From contig CAJTVI010000028.1 in NCBI GenBank assembly GCA_910579545.1, positions 1 to 17,068 on the forward strand: DNA of 17,068 bases, in the 5' to 3' direction. Positions 6,711 through 13,227 of the stretch are shown here, in pieces. Under the pieces are notes generated by a model. That model was given only the letters and a program-made list of their open reading frames with translations, was not told where the DNA came from and did not search any database. Both the position numbers and the translations under genes were made by a program. Every line of letters begins with the position of its first letter. Within the stretch, counting starts at the first letter, position 1. Source of the DNA: an uncultured Oscillospiraceae bacterium. GTDB lineage: Bacteria > Bacillota > Clostridia > Oscillospirales > Ruminococcaceae.

Positions 6711-7424
6711 ATGCAGAACAAAACAAAAACCATCCAAAAGGCGCTGCGCTGCGCCTTTCCCTATACCATCCCCATCTTTGCCGGGTTTTGGTTTCTGGGC
6801 CTGACCTACGGCGTTTACATGAACGTGTCCGGCTTCAGCTTTTGGTACCCCATGCTGATGAGCCTGACCATCTTTGCCGGCTCTGCGGAATTTGTGGCGG
6901 TCAACCTGCTGCTGGGGGCGTTTGACCCGCTGCAGGCCCTGGCCGTGACCCTGGTCATCAACGCCCGGCACCTGTTTTACGGCATCTCAATGCTGGACAG
7001 GTACCGGGGCACGGGCTGGAAAAAGCCCTACCTGATTTTTGGAATGTGCGACGAGAGCTTTTCCATCAACTGCACGGCGGATATCCCGCAGGATGTGGAC
7101 CGGGGCTGGTTTATGTTTTTTGTGACCCTGCTCAACCATTTTTACTGGTTTTCCGGCGCCACGCTGGGCGGCATCTTTGGCTCCCTCCTCCACTTCAATA
7201 CGGAGGGCCTCGATTTTGTCATGACGGCCATGTTCGTGGTGATCTTTATGGAACAATGGCTGAAAGAAAAACGCCACACCAGCGCGCTGGCGGGCGTGGG
7301 GCTCTCCCTGCTCTGCCTGGCCGCGTTTGGCCCGGACCGCTTTATGATCCCCGCGATGCTGGCGATCCTGGCGGCCCTGACCGGCCTGCGGGGAAAAACG
7401 GAGGAAAGGGGTGGGGCCAAATGA
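6711..7424 (+). CDS. azlC: AzlC family branched-chain amino acid exporter, large subunit
   Basis: AzlC and AzlD together form an exporter for branched-chain amino acids and analogues such as azaleucine. The 237-residue protein has the characteristic start (RCAFPYTIPIFAGFWFLGLTYG), the FAGSAEF and NARHLFYG motifs, and about seven hydrophobic segments. I place the start at 6711 because the open frame upstream overlaps the divergent hydrolase and shows no AzlC homology. The ribosome site is weak (CCGAGG about 8 bp ahead). The stop overlaps the azlD start by four bases (ATGA). In Bacillus the azl operon is controlled by the Lrp-type repressor AzlB; no such gene is visible here. Confidence 0.93.
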   Translation: MQNKTKTIQKALRCAFPYTIPIFAGFWFLGLTYGVYMNVSGFSFWYPMLMSLTIFAGSAEFVAVNLLLGAFDPLQALAVTLVINARHLFYGISMLDRYRGTGWKKPYLIFGMCDESFSINCTADIPQDVDRGWFMFFVTLLNHFYWFSGATLGGIFGSLLHFNTEGLDFVMTAMFVVIFMEQWLKEKRHTSALAGVGLSLLCLAAFGPDRFMIPAMLAILAALTGLRGKTEERGGAK

Positions 7425-7747
7425 CGGTTTCGCAGCAGCTTATAACCATCGGCATGGTCGTTCTGGGCACCGTGCTCACCCGGTTTTTGCCCTTCCTCCT
7501 CTTTCCCGCCGGAAAGCCCACGCCAAAATACATCCAATACCTGGGAACGGCCCTTCCCTCTGCTGTGTTCGGCCTGCTGGTGGTCTACTGCCTCAAGGGG
7601 GTAAGCCTGTTTTCGGGAAGCCATGGCATCCCGGAACTGCTCTCGATCGCCGCCGTGGCCGGCCTGCATCTCTGGAAGCGGCAGATGCTGCTTTCCATCG
7701 CCGGGGGGACCCTTTGCTATATGCTGCTGGTGCAGTTTGTGTTTTGA
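7421..7747 (+). CDS. azlD: AzlD family branched-chain amino acid exporter, small subunit
   Basis: The 108-residue protein has four hydrophobic segments and the family pattern TRFLPFLLFP near residues 20-29, KYIQYLGTALPSAVFGLLVVYCL in the middle and a hydrophobic C-terminus. It is the small partner of AzlC. The ATG at 7421 overlaps the azlC stop in an ATGA junction, with GAGGAAAGG about 10 bp ahead, so the two are translationally coupled. Length is normal for the family. Confidence 0.93.
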   Translation: MTVSQQLITIGMVVLGTVLTRFLPFLLFPAGKPTPKYIQYLGTALPSAVFGLLVVYCLKGVSLFSGSHGIPELLSIAAVAGLHLWKRQMLLSIAGGTLCYMLLVQFVF

Positions 7748-7781
7748 GCAAAGCAGGTTTGCAATCAGCACCCTTGCCGTG

Positions 7782-7811
7782 ATTATAGCATAGCGAAGGT
7801 ATTTGTGTCTA
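7782..7811 (-). promoter_or_regulatory. Promoter-like site firing antisense into azlD
   Basis: On the minus strand TAGACA (7811-7806) and perfect TATAAT (7787-7782) are separated by 18 bp. No leftward gene lies downstream; a transcript would run antisense to azlD and azlC. It may be a genuine antisense promoter or a relic. Confidence 0.45.
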
Positions 7812-7886
7812 TTCAAACGGTTCAGCAGGGGCGGATGAAAGCCCCGGAACCACTGGTATTCTGCGTCCATGCAGCGGTCATCATCT

Positions 7887-7909
7887 GGGCCGGCACATGC
7901 GGCCTTTTT
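7887..7909 (+). terminator. Probable terminator for azlCD
   Basis: A 5-bp GGCCG/CGGCC stem, extendable by a G-T pair, is followed directly by TTTTT. It lies 140 bp after azlD. Confidence 0.45.
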
Positions 7910-7936
7910 CCGGCGGCGCGGCACAAAGCGGCGCAG

Positions 7937-7967
7937 AAAAAAGGGCGGCCCGGGGCAAAGGCCGCCC
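7937..7967 (-). terminator. Terminator of the NptA-type transporter gene
   Basis: Reading leftward, a perfect 8-bp GGGCGGCC/GGCCGCCC stem is followed by TTTTTT, 45 bp after the stop codon. A second 8-bp hairpin (7987-7994 with 8004-8011) lies directly after the stop without a T-run. Confidence 0.8.
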
Positions 7968-8012
7968 AAATGTGCAATACCGCAAAGGCCGCGCTGCTAT
8001 GCGGCGCGGCCC

Positions 8013-9695
8013 TCACCGCACCGTGTTGCCCACGTTGATCAGGTGGTCGGCGATCCGCTCCACGTTGGAGGAGAGCGAAAGGTACTGCGCCCCCACTGTG
8101 GGGGTGCACACCCCCTCGTTCAGCCGCTGGATATGGGTGCGGGCCATCTCCCGGGTCATCTCGTCCACCCGGTCCTCGGCCGCGTCGGCCATCGCCAGGG
8201 GCTCGGGCCGGCCGTTGATGTAGGCGGTCATCACATGGCCAAACAGGGCCTCCACCTCCTCGCCCAGCCGGCCGATCTCGCCCACCGCCCGCTGGGAGAA
8301 GGCCTCGCCGCTCTCGGCAAGGCTCTGGGCGTACTCCACAATATTCTCGGCGTAATCCCCGATCCGCTCCAGATCCGAGATGGTGTGGAACGCCCCCGAA
8401 AGGTAGGCCCGGTCCTTCCCGCTCAGCCTGAGGTTGGACAGTTTTACCAAAAATCCCACCAGTGTCTTGTTTAAAAAGTTGAGTTCCTGCTCGTTGGCCT
8501 GGAATTCCGCAAGCTGGTCAAACTGCTGGGTGCAGATGATGCCCAGCGAGATGGAAAAGTTCTGCATGGCAATATCCGCCATGTTGATCACCTCGTTTTT
8601 CAGCTGGGCCACCGCGATGGGCGGGGTCGAGAGCATCTTTTCATCCAGATAGTAAAGGCGGGGCTGCTCCGCTTTTTCGGGCACGGCTTCGGGCGCGTCC
8701 GGGATCAAGCGCATCACCAGGCCGAGCAAAAGGTTTGTCAGGGGCAGCACCAGCAGCACCGTGATCAGGTTGAACACGGTGTGGAACATGGCCAGCTGGG
8801 TCTGGGGCGCGCCGGGGAACAGCCCCGCAAAGATGCCGCCCATGCTCAAGGCCCCGCCGCTGGCAAACCCCAGCAGCCCGCCCAACACAAGGAACAGCCC
8901 CACGCCGCTCAGGTTGAACAGCAGGTGGATCAGGGCCGTGCGCTTGGCATTGCGCCCGCTGGTAAGCCCTGCCACGATCGCCACCACGCAGGAGCCCACG
9001 TTGGAGCCCATGGTCAGGTAGATGCCCTGGTCCAGGGTGATCAGGCCGGCCACCACCATCACAATGGCGATCGAGGTCACCACCGAGGAGCTCTGCACAA
9101 TGGCGGTAAACACCGCGCCCACCAGCACCAGCAAAAACACATTGCGGATGCCGGCCAAAAACAGCCGCACCGCCGGGAGCGCGGCAAACTGCTCCATCGA
9201 GCCGCTCATCATCGAAAGCCCCACAAACAGCATGCCAAACCCGGCCAGCGCGCCGCCCAGGGTCTTTATCTTTTCCTTTTTGGCAAAGGACTGCAAAAAG
9301 GCCCCCACCCCCGCCATGGACGAAAACAGCACGGCGGCCGAAACGCCGCCGCCCCCAAACACCCCCAGCGCCACGATCTGGCCGGTGATGGTGGTGCCGA
9401 TGTTGGCCCCGTAGATCACGGTGGCGGCCTGGGCCAGGGTCATGATGCCGGCGTTTACAAAGCCGATCACCATCACGGTGGTGGCGCCCGAGCTCTGGAT
9501 GGCGGCGGTGCCCACCGCGCCGATGCCCACCCCCAGCAGCCGGCTGCCCGCGGCCTTTGCAAACAGCCGCCGCAGCCGTTCGCTGCCGGCCGATTCCAGG
9601 TTGGAGCTCATCATGCCGCAGGCAACCAAAAAGATGCCGATGCCCGCAAGCAGGCTCAGCAGGGCGGTAAGGATCGCGGTGCCGTCCATAAACAT
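8013..9695 (-). CDS. Na+/phosphate cotransporter, NptA/PhoU-fusion type
   Basis: The 560-residue membrane protein has the two inverted Na/Pi-cotransporter repeats, each with its QSS signature: QSSGATT at residue 67 and QSSSVVT at residue 201. About eight hydrophobic segments occupy residues 8-330. Residues ~345-560 form a cytoplasmic PhoU-like helical domain (for example TISDLERIGDYAENI and SSNVERIADHLINVGN). The family moves phosphate coupled to sodium; the PhoU part is thought to regulate transport. The ATG at 9695 has GGAG nearby. It lies 110 bp downstream of the riboswitch-controlled permease on the same strand, with a GC-rich hairpin but no T-run between them, so partial co-transcription is possible. 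Confidence 0.93.
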   Translation of the reverse strand: MFMDGTAILTALLSLLAGIGIFLVACGMMSSNLESAGSERLRRLFAKAAGSRLLGVGIGAVGTAAIQSSGATTVMVIGFVNAGIMTLAQAATVIYGANIGTTITGQIVALGVFGGGGVSAAVLFSSMAGVGAFLQSFAKKEKIKTLGGALAGFGMLFVGLSMMSGSMEQFAALPAVRLFLAGIRNVFLLVLVGAVFTAIVQSSSVVTSIAIVMVVAGLITLDQGIYLTMGSNVGSCVVAIVAGLTSGRNAKRTALIHLLFNLSGVGLFLVLGGLLGFASGGALSMGGIFAGLFPGAPQTQLAMFHTVFNLITVLLVLPLTNLLLGLVMRLIPDAPEAVPEKAEQPRLYYLDEKMLSTPPIAVAQLKNEVINMADIAMQNFSISLGIICTQQFDQLAEFQANEQELNFLNKTLVGFLVKLSNLRLSGKDRAYLSGAFHTISDLERIGDYAENIVEYAQSLAESGEAFSQRAVGEIGRLGEEVEALFGHVMTAYINGRPEPLAMADAAEDRVDEMTREMARTHIQRLNEGVCTPTVGAQYLSLSSNVERIADHLINVGNTVR

Positions 9696-9750
9696 TCACA
9701 CTCCGTTATTTGATCGCCCCGGCCCGGGGCAGGGGAACGCGGCTTGTTTT

Positions 9751-9779
9751 GCGGGGCCGGGGGCTGTGCCCGGCCCCGC
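9751..9779. other. Strong GC hairpin between permease and NptA genes
   Basis: GCGGGGCCGGG pairs perfectly with CCCGGCCCCGC (11 bp, 7-nt loop). On the leftward transcript it is followed by AAAAC, not by T residues, so it is more likely an mRNA stabiliser or processing boundary than a full intrinsic terminator. Confidence 0.5.
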
Positions 9780-9805
9780 GCCGCGGCGGCAAAACGCCGC
9801 CCGTG

Positions 9806-11071
9806 TCAGGTGTAAAACACCCAAAAGTAGGCGTAGGCCGGCAGCACGGCGGCCAGGGTAAAGGGTACGCCGATGCGCAAAAAGTCCCGGTTTTTCACCT
9901 CGTACCCCTCCCGGCGAAGGATGCCGATGCCGGTGATGTTGGCCGAGGCCCCCACCGGGGTCAGGTTGCCGCCCAGGGTCGCGCCCGAGAGCAGGCCAAA
10001 GTACAAAAGGGCGGGGTCCGCCCCCATGGCGGCGGCGATGCTGCGGGTCACCGGCAGCATGGTGGCCACATAGGGGATGTTGTCGATAAAGGCCGAGCAG
10101 AGCACGCTCACCCACACCAAAATGCTGTAAATGGCAAACAGACTGCCCCCGCCAAAGCCCGCCAAAAGCTGGCCGACGGCGTCCACCACCCCCATCTCGG
10201 TAACGCCGCCCACGATCAAAAACAGCCCAAACAGCAGCCCCAGGGTCGAAAAATCGATCTGGCGCAGCACCGCGAGCGCCGCGGCCGCGCTGCGCTGCCG
10301 CACCGCCCTGCAAACAGCGCCCACCGCCAGCAGCCCGGTGCAGATAAGGCCATTGGTAAGCTTGGGCGTGTTTGGCACAAACGAAGCGCCGATCAGCAAA
10401 AGCACCATCAGCAGCATCAGCGCCGAGGGCAGGTAGTCGGTTACCCTGGTGCGCGGCCCGGCCGTGACCTTGGCGGTCTCGCTGCGAAAGAGCACCAGCA
10501 GCAGCGAGGCCGCAGCCAGCGCCCCCAGCTCCACCGCAAAAAAGATGCCGGGCCTGCCCTGGTACACAAAAAAGTCGCCAAAGCTCATGCCGGCGTAGCC
10601 CCCCAGCAAAATGGAGGTGGTATCGCCCACCAGGGTGGCCGCCCCCTGCAAATTGGAGGACACCGCAATGGCAATGATCATGCCCACCGGGTTCAGCTGC
10701 AATTTCTTGGCAATGGCAAGGGCAATGGGGGCGATCATCAGCACGGTGGCCACATTGTCAATAAAGGCCGAGACCAGCCCCGCAAACAGCGAGAGCGCCA
10801 AAATGGCCCACTTGACGTTGGGTACCCGCTCCAAAATCAGGTCGGCCAGCAGGGCGGGCATTTGGGATTCGGTCAGCAGCGCCACCAGCCCCATGGTACC
10901 GGCGATCATCAAAAGCACGTTCCAGTCGATATAGCCGGGCGCCTTTTGCCAGGGCAGCATGCCGCTTGCCACAAACACGGCCGCCGAGCACAGCACCGTG
11001 TGCAGCCGGTATTTGGGCAGGGCCAGCATCAAAACATAGGTGGCGGCAAACAGCAGAACGGCAAGGGTCAT
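9806..11071 (-). CDS. ArsB/NhaD-type ion permease under manganese riboswitch control; candidate Mn2+ exporter
   Basis: A 421-residue polytopic protein (10-12 hydrophobic segments) of the ArsB/NhaD/CitM-like ion transporter superfamily. Each half has a SAFIDN motif (AFIDN at residues 102-106 and 327-331), followed by the re-entrant-type SNLQGAATLVGDTTSI (139-154) and GATLGGNLTPVGASANI (363-379). The ATG at 11071 is chosen over one 11 codons upstream because AAGGAGG lies about 8 bp ahead. The substrate cannot be read from the sequence; relatives move arsenite, Na+/H+ or organic anions. The 5' leader is a yybP-ykoY manganese riboswitch, which normally controls metal efflux genes (MntP, TerC/Alx, P-type ATPases, UPF0016). 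I infer Mn2+ export, or an activity needed under Mn excess. No ars genes are nearby. Confidence 0.85.
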   Translation of the reverse strand: MTLAVLLFAATYVLMLALPKYRLHTVLCSAAVFVASGMLPWQKAPGYIDWNVLLMIAGTMGLVALLTESQMPALLADLILERVPNVKWAILALSLFAGLVSAFIDNVATVLMIAPIALAIAKKLQLNPVGMIIAIAVSSNLQGAATLVGDTTSILLGGYAGMSFGDFFVYQGRPGIFFAVELGALAAASLLLVLFRSETAKVTAGPRTRVTDYLPSALMLLMVLLLIGASFVPNTPKLTNGLICTGLLAVGAVCRAVRQRSAAAALAVLRQIDFSTLGLLFGLFLIVGGVTEMGVVDAVGQLLAGFGGGSLFAIYSILVWVSVLCSAFIDNIPYVATMLPVTRSIAAAMGADPALLYFGLLSGATLGGNLTPVGASANITGIGILRREGYEVKNRDFLRIGVPFTLAAVLPAYAYFWVFYT

Positions 11072-11136
11072 AGGCTTCCTCCTTTTTTGCACGGCAGGCC
11101 ACAACGCCCACGCCTGGCCGGGCCGTGCACCGGCGC

Positions 11137-11260
11137 AAAAAAAGCGGCGAGACGTTACTACTGCGTAGTAAAGTCTCGCCGCTTTGTTGCAAAACCGGGC
11201 TTAAAAAAGCCGTACTGACGATTTTGAAAACGCATCCCTGCGCCGGCTACTCCCTTTATT
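11137..11260 (-). promoter_or_regulatory. yybP-ykoY manganese riboswitch with intrinsic-terminator expression platform
   Basis: The leader begins at the predicted transcription start. P1 is UAAAG (11258-11254) with CUUUA (11173-11169). The conserved GGAGUAG follows at 11253-11247. A small P2 hairpin, CGCA-GGGA-UGCG, spans 11242-11231. P3 is CAAAAUC (11226-11220) with GGUUUUG (11196-11190), holding the conserved GUCAGUAC (11219-11212) and a distal hairpin GGCUU-UUUU-AAGCC. The conserved GCGAGA is at 11179-11174. This matches, helix by helix, the Bacillus yybP leader as I remember it. The terminator uses 11185-11173 paired with 11153-11141, an inner 7-bp stem and a U7 tail. Its 5' arm contains GCGAGA and the P1 3' strand, so aptamer and terminator exclude each other. 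Mn2+ binding should therefore turn the permease on. Confidence 0.9.
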
Positions 11261-11266
11261 GCAATA

Positions 11267-11296
11267 ACCATACCACAGCCGCGCCGGGCCTGTCAA
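11267..11296 (-). promoter_or_regulatory. Promoter of the riboswitch-permease transcript
   Basis: On the minus strand a perfect TTGACA (11296-11291) is 18 bp from TATGGT (11272-11267). The start would fall near 11260, exactly at the 5' edge of the aptamer. No promoter is visible between the terminator and the permease gene, so expression depends on readthrough of the riboswitch. Confidence 0.75.
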
Positions 11297-11316
11297 CCGT
11301 TTTTTGCGGGGGGCAG

Positions 11317-11351
11317 GCAATTTGCGTTTTGAGGAGGGGCGGGCAATTTGC
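11317..11351 (-). repeat. Paired GCAAATTGC sites upstream of the permease promoter
   Basis: Two copies of GCAAATTGC (a 9-bp near-palindrome) lie at 11351-11343 and 11325-11317, 26 bp apart, in similar CCYGCCCC flanks, 21 and 47 bp upstream of the -35 box. The position fits binding sites for a transcription factor. They do not resemble the MntR consensus I know. Confidence 0.45.
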
Positions 11352-11409
11352 AAAGTGAAATTTGTGCTTTGGCGTGACGATCCTGCAAAACCGGCCATCC
11401 CCCGGCATC

Positions 11410-12141
11410 TCACTCCTGAATCAGAATTTCCCGGCTGGCGCTGTTTACCACACCCTTGGACACCACCTTGGCCCCTGTATACTTTTCCAGCAGGCCGGCC
11501 AGCTCGTCCAGCGCGGCCTTCAAATCGTCCAGCCGGGCCGGATCAACGCACTCCATGGCGATGAATTCAGCGGTGGTGGTATCCTTTACCGCGGTGCGCT
11601 TGCCGTCCCGCCAGTTCCAGCAGCGGCACACCACGCCAGCGGCATCATAGTAGGCCAGCTCACCCGGCCGGGGCGGGTCGGGCTCCTCCGCGCCGATGGG
11701 CAAAAAGTCCTCGCCGCCCGCCATTACGCCCAGATGGAGGTCGCCGGCAAAGGCATCCATATCCTCCGCCCCAATGGGCAGCGCGTACTTCAGCGAGACA
11801 GCATTGGTGATGTCCACCGTGGGGGCGATCGTACCCACGGGTTCCCCCTTGGATACCCGCTTCAGCAGCGCCTCGATGGAGCAGCGGGCCCCCTTTTTGG
11901 TGGGGAACTTTTGATACGCCTCCCGCCATACTGCCACAGAGCGGTTTTGGGACAGCGCGACGCCCTCATCCAGATGGCTCAGCGCGGCTGCGTTGGCGTT
12001 TTTGAGCAATGCCTCTACCTCCGCGGCCTGTTCCGGCCCAAGCTGGGCGGCTTCGTCGATCTCCTTTACTGTGAGCACCCCAATGGCGGCATTGGGGAAC
12101 AGCTCCCAAAAAGATGGGTCGGCAATAAACTTTTTCATCAT
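11410..12141 (-). CDS. Stand-alone B3/B4 domain protein (PheRS beta-subunit editing-domain-like)
   Basis: The 243-residue protein matches the B3/B4 family (COG3382), free-standing relatives of the editing module of the phenylalanyl-tRNA synthetase beta subunit. Typical segments are MKKFIADPSFWELFP at the start, VAVWREAYQKFPTKKG near residue 70, the KGARCSIEALLKRV helix, NAVSLKYALPIGAEDMDAF around 112-130, and CRCWNWRDGKRT near 175. A role in hydrolysing mischarged tRNA or a related substrate is plausible but unproven. Two adjacent ATG codons (12141, 12138) follow AGGAGGG; the first has better spacing. A distant consensus promoter with a terminator in the leader suggests attenuation. No convincing terminator follows the gene. 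Confidence 0.88.
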   Translation of the reverse strand: MMKKFIADPSFWELFPNAAIGVLTVKEIDEAAQLGPEQAAEVEALLKNANAAALSHLDEGVALSQNRSVAVWREAYQKFPTKKGARCSIEALLKRVSKGEPVGTIAPTVDITNAVSLKYALPIGAEDMDAFAGDLHLGVMAGGEDFLPIGAEEPDPPRPGELAYYDAAGVVCRCWNWRDGKRTAVKDTTTAEFIAMECVDPARLDDLKAALDELAGLLEKYTGAKVVSKGVVNSASREILIQE

Positions 12142-12278
12142 ATAGCCCTCCTAAAAATATTTTGCATCGTCCCCGGGAATAAGCCGGGAGCCGAATATGC
12201 ACACCCTATCCTTACGCCATCCTTACCTTGACCAGCTGGATGGACTTTTTTCACGAAATACCGCTGCACTTTCCGCAC

Positions 12279-12383
12279 AAAAATATAACGCCAGCCCTCC
12301 TATCTTCTGTGGCCTAATGATAGGAGGTCTGGCGTTCCCTCTTTACCCGGCGGCAAAGAGTCCCCATTCACTTTTATAGATTT
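12279..12383 (-). ncRNA. Predicted ~100-nt terminated RNA: small RNA or attenuator leader of the B3/B4 gene
   Basis: Starting near 12383, the RNA forms a 9-bp hairpin with a GCCG tetraloop (12360-12339), then an 18-position stem with 17 pairs (12336-12319 with 12304-12287, 14-nt loop) followed by UUUUU at 12283-12279. The stop lies 138 bp before the B3/B4 start, so full-length mRNA needs antitermination, or the short RNA is the product. I looked for T-box elements (AGGGUGGNACCGCG) and found none, and the leader matches no riboswitch class I know. Between 12142 and 12278 I see only two copies of GTAAGGAT (minus strand) and the ribosome binding site. Confidence 0.55.
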
Positions 12384-12389
12384 TTACGT

Positions 12390-12418
12390 ATCATACCACT
12401 GGCCCGATCATATGTCAA
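12390..12418 (-). promoter_or_regulatory. Strong leftward promoter upstream of the B3/B4 leader
   Basis: On the minus strand perfect TTGACA (12418-12413) and TATGAT (12395-12390) are separated by 17 bp. It is back to back with the promoter of the FUSC-type gene, about 40 bp away. Confidence 0.8.
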
Positions 12419-12458
12419 CTGATGTTTCGATCCCACTCTGCCGTTTTGTGCCGCGTCC

Positions 12459-12487
12459 TTGTCAGCCGGGCATTGCCATGGTATACT
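12459..12487 (+). promoter_or_regulatory. Promoter of the FUSC-type exporter gene
   Basis: TTGTCA (12459-12464) and TATACT (12482-12487) with a 17-bp spacer. Transcription should start near 12494, giving a leader of about 46 nt. Confidence 0.65.
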
Positions 12488-12539
12488 GGTCACAGATGCG
12501 GGGGCCCTTCAAATCGGCCCGCAGGGAAGGATCGTTTTT

Positions 12540-13109
12540 ATGAGCAAAATCCGCCAGTCTCTTTGCCGCCTTCCCAAAATCGGCATGCGCAACATCAAAA
12601 CGGCTTTGGCCGCCGCTCTATGCGCGCTGCTCTATTATTTTCTGAACCGCAGCCCCGCCTTCGCCTGCATTGGCGCCATTTTTGGCATGGGCAGCGACCT
12701 GGAAAGCTCCAAGCTCCATGGCGGCAACCGCCTGTTTGGTACGGTCATCGGCGGGCTTTTGGGCATGGCGCTCTTCCGGGTCTACCTGATCTTCTGCCCA
12801 AAGGGCGGGCACACGCTCCTGCTGGTGCCCCTGGTATTTGTGGGCACAGTGGTGCTGATCCTGCTGTGCCAGATCTTCTGGGTGGGAGGTATCCAGCCCG
12901 GCGGCGTGGTGCTGTGTATCATTCTGTTCAACACACCGGTGGAACACTACGTCAGCTACGCCCTGAACCGCATCCTCGACACCGCCATCGGCGTGGTCAT
13001 GGCTTTGATTGTGAACAGCGTGTTCCCCGGAGGCTTTACCTTCCGGTTTATGAAGCGCCTTTTGAGGCAGGGGGACGATGAAACAGCGGATTCGACCCGG
13101 GGCCGCTGA
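12540..13109 (+). CDS. FUSC/aromatic acid exporter (ArAE_1) family membrane protein
   Basis: A 189-residue membrane protein with about five hydrophobic segments in residues 20-165. FUSC-family features are ATG-proximal IGMRNIKTALAAALCALLYY, the GNRLFGTVIGGLLG loop near residues 62-75, GIQPGGVV at 118-124 and the NRILDTAIGVVMALIVN motif at 143-159. Proteins of this type are putative exporters of aromatic acids or similar compounds and occur widely in Clostridia; the substrate is unknown. It lacks the soluble C-terminal domain of longer members. The ATG at 12540 is preferred to one 27 codons upstream because GGGAAGGA lies about 9 bp before it and the upstream extension overlaps the promoter. 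The stop is immediately followed by a copy of the island's repeat. Confidence 0.85.
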   Translation: MSKIRQSLCRLPKIGMRNIKTALAAALCALLYYFLNRSPAFACIGAIFGMGSDLESSKLHGGNRLFGTVIGGLLGMALFRVYLIFCPKGGHTLLLVPLVFVGTVVLILLCQIFWVGGIQPGGVVLCIILFNTPVEHYVSYALNRILDTAIGVVMALIVNSVFPGGFTFRFMKRLLRQGDDETADSTRGR

Positions 13110-13111
13110 AA

Positions 13112-13155
13112 CGCGGACACAGGGGTTGGTTCTTTCGCAGACAGAGCGGGCACAA
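13112..13155 (+). repeat. Island repeat copy R0, degenerate, left border
   Basis: It starts with CGCGGACA, then GGGG, TTCTTTCG and GACAGAGCGGGCACA, matching copy R4 at the right border in the same orientation with several mismatches. It begins 2 bp after the FUSC gene stop. Confidence 0.5.
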
Positions 13156-13227
13156 CCATTCCTCCGCCCCTTAAGGCATCCAAATGGTGGGACTTTTCCT
13201 TCTGCGATACAGATAGGGTAAGGTTTT

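Noticed and set aside
7142..7969. Minus-strand open frame opposite azlCD downstream of the leftward promoter-like site
   Set aside because: The frame starts upstream of that promoter, has no ribosome site and no recognisable protein features; only an antisense RNA remains plausible.
9710..11218. 500-codon plus-strand frame opposite the permease
   Set aside because: It is rich in His, Gln and Gly and antisense to a protein with clear family motifs, and it crosses the riboswitch; it is a shadow frame.
12197..12379. 60-aa plus-strand open frame upstream of the FUSC-type gene
   Set aside because: It overlaps the hairpins and terminator of the leftward leader and has no ribosome site; the structured-RNA reading explains the sequence better.
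12279..12383. T-box riboswitch for the B3/B4 gene
   Set aside because: No AGGGUGGNACCGCG antiterminator element or specifier-type stem is seen in the leader.
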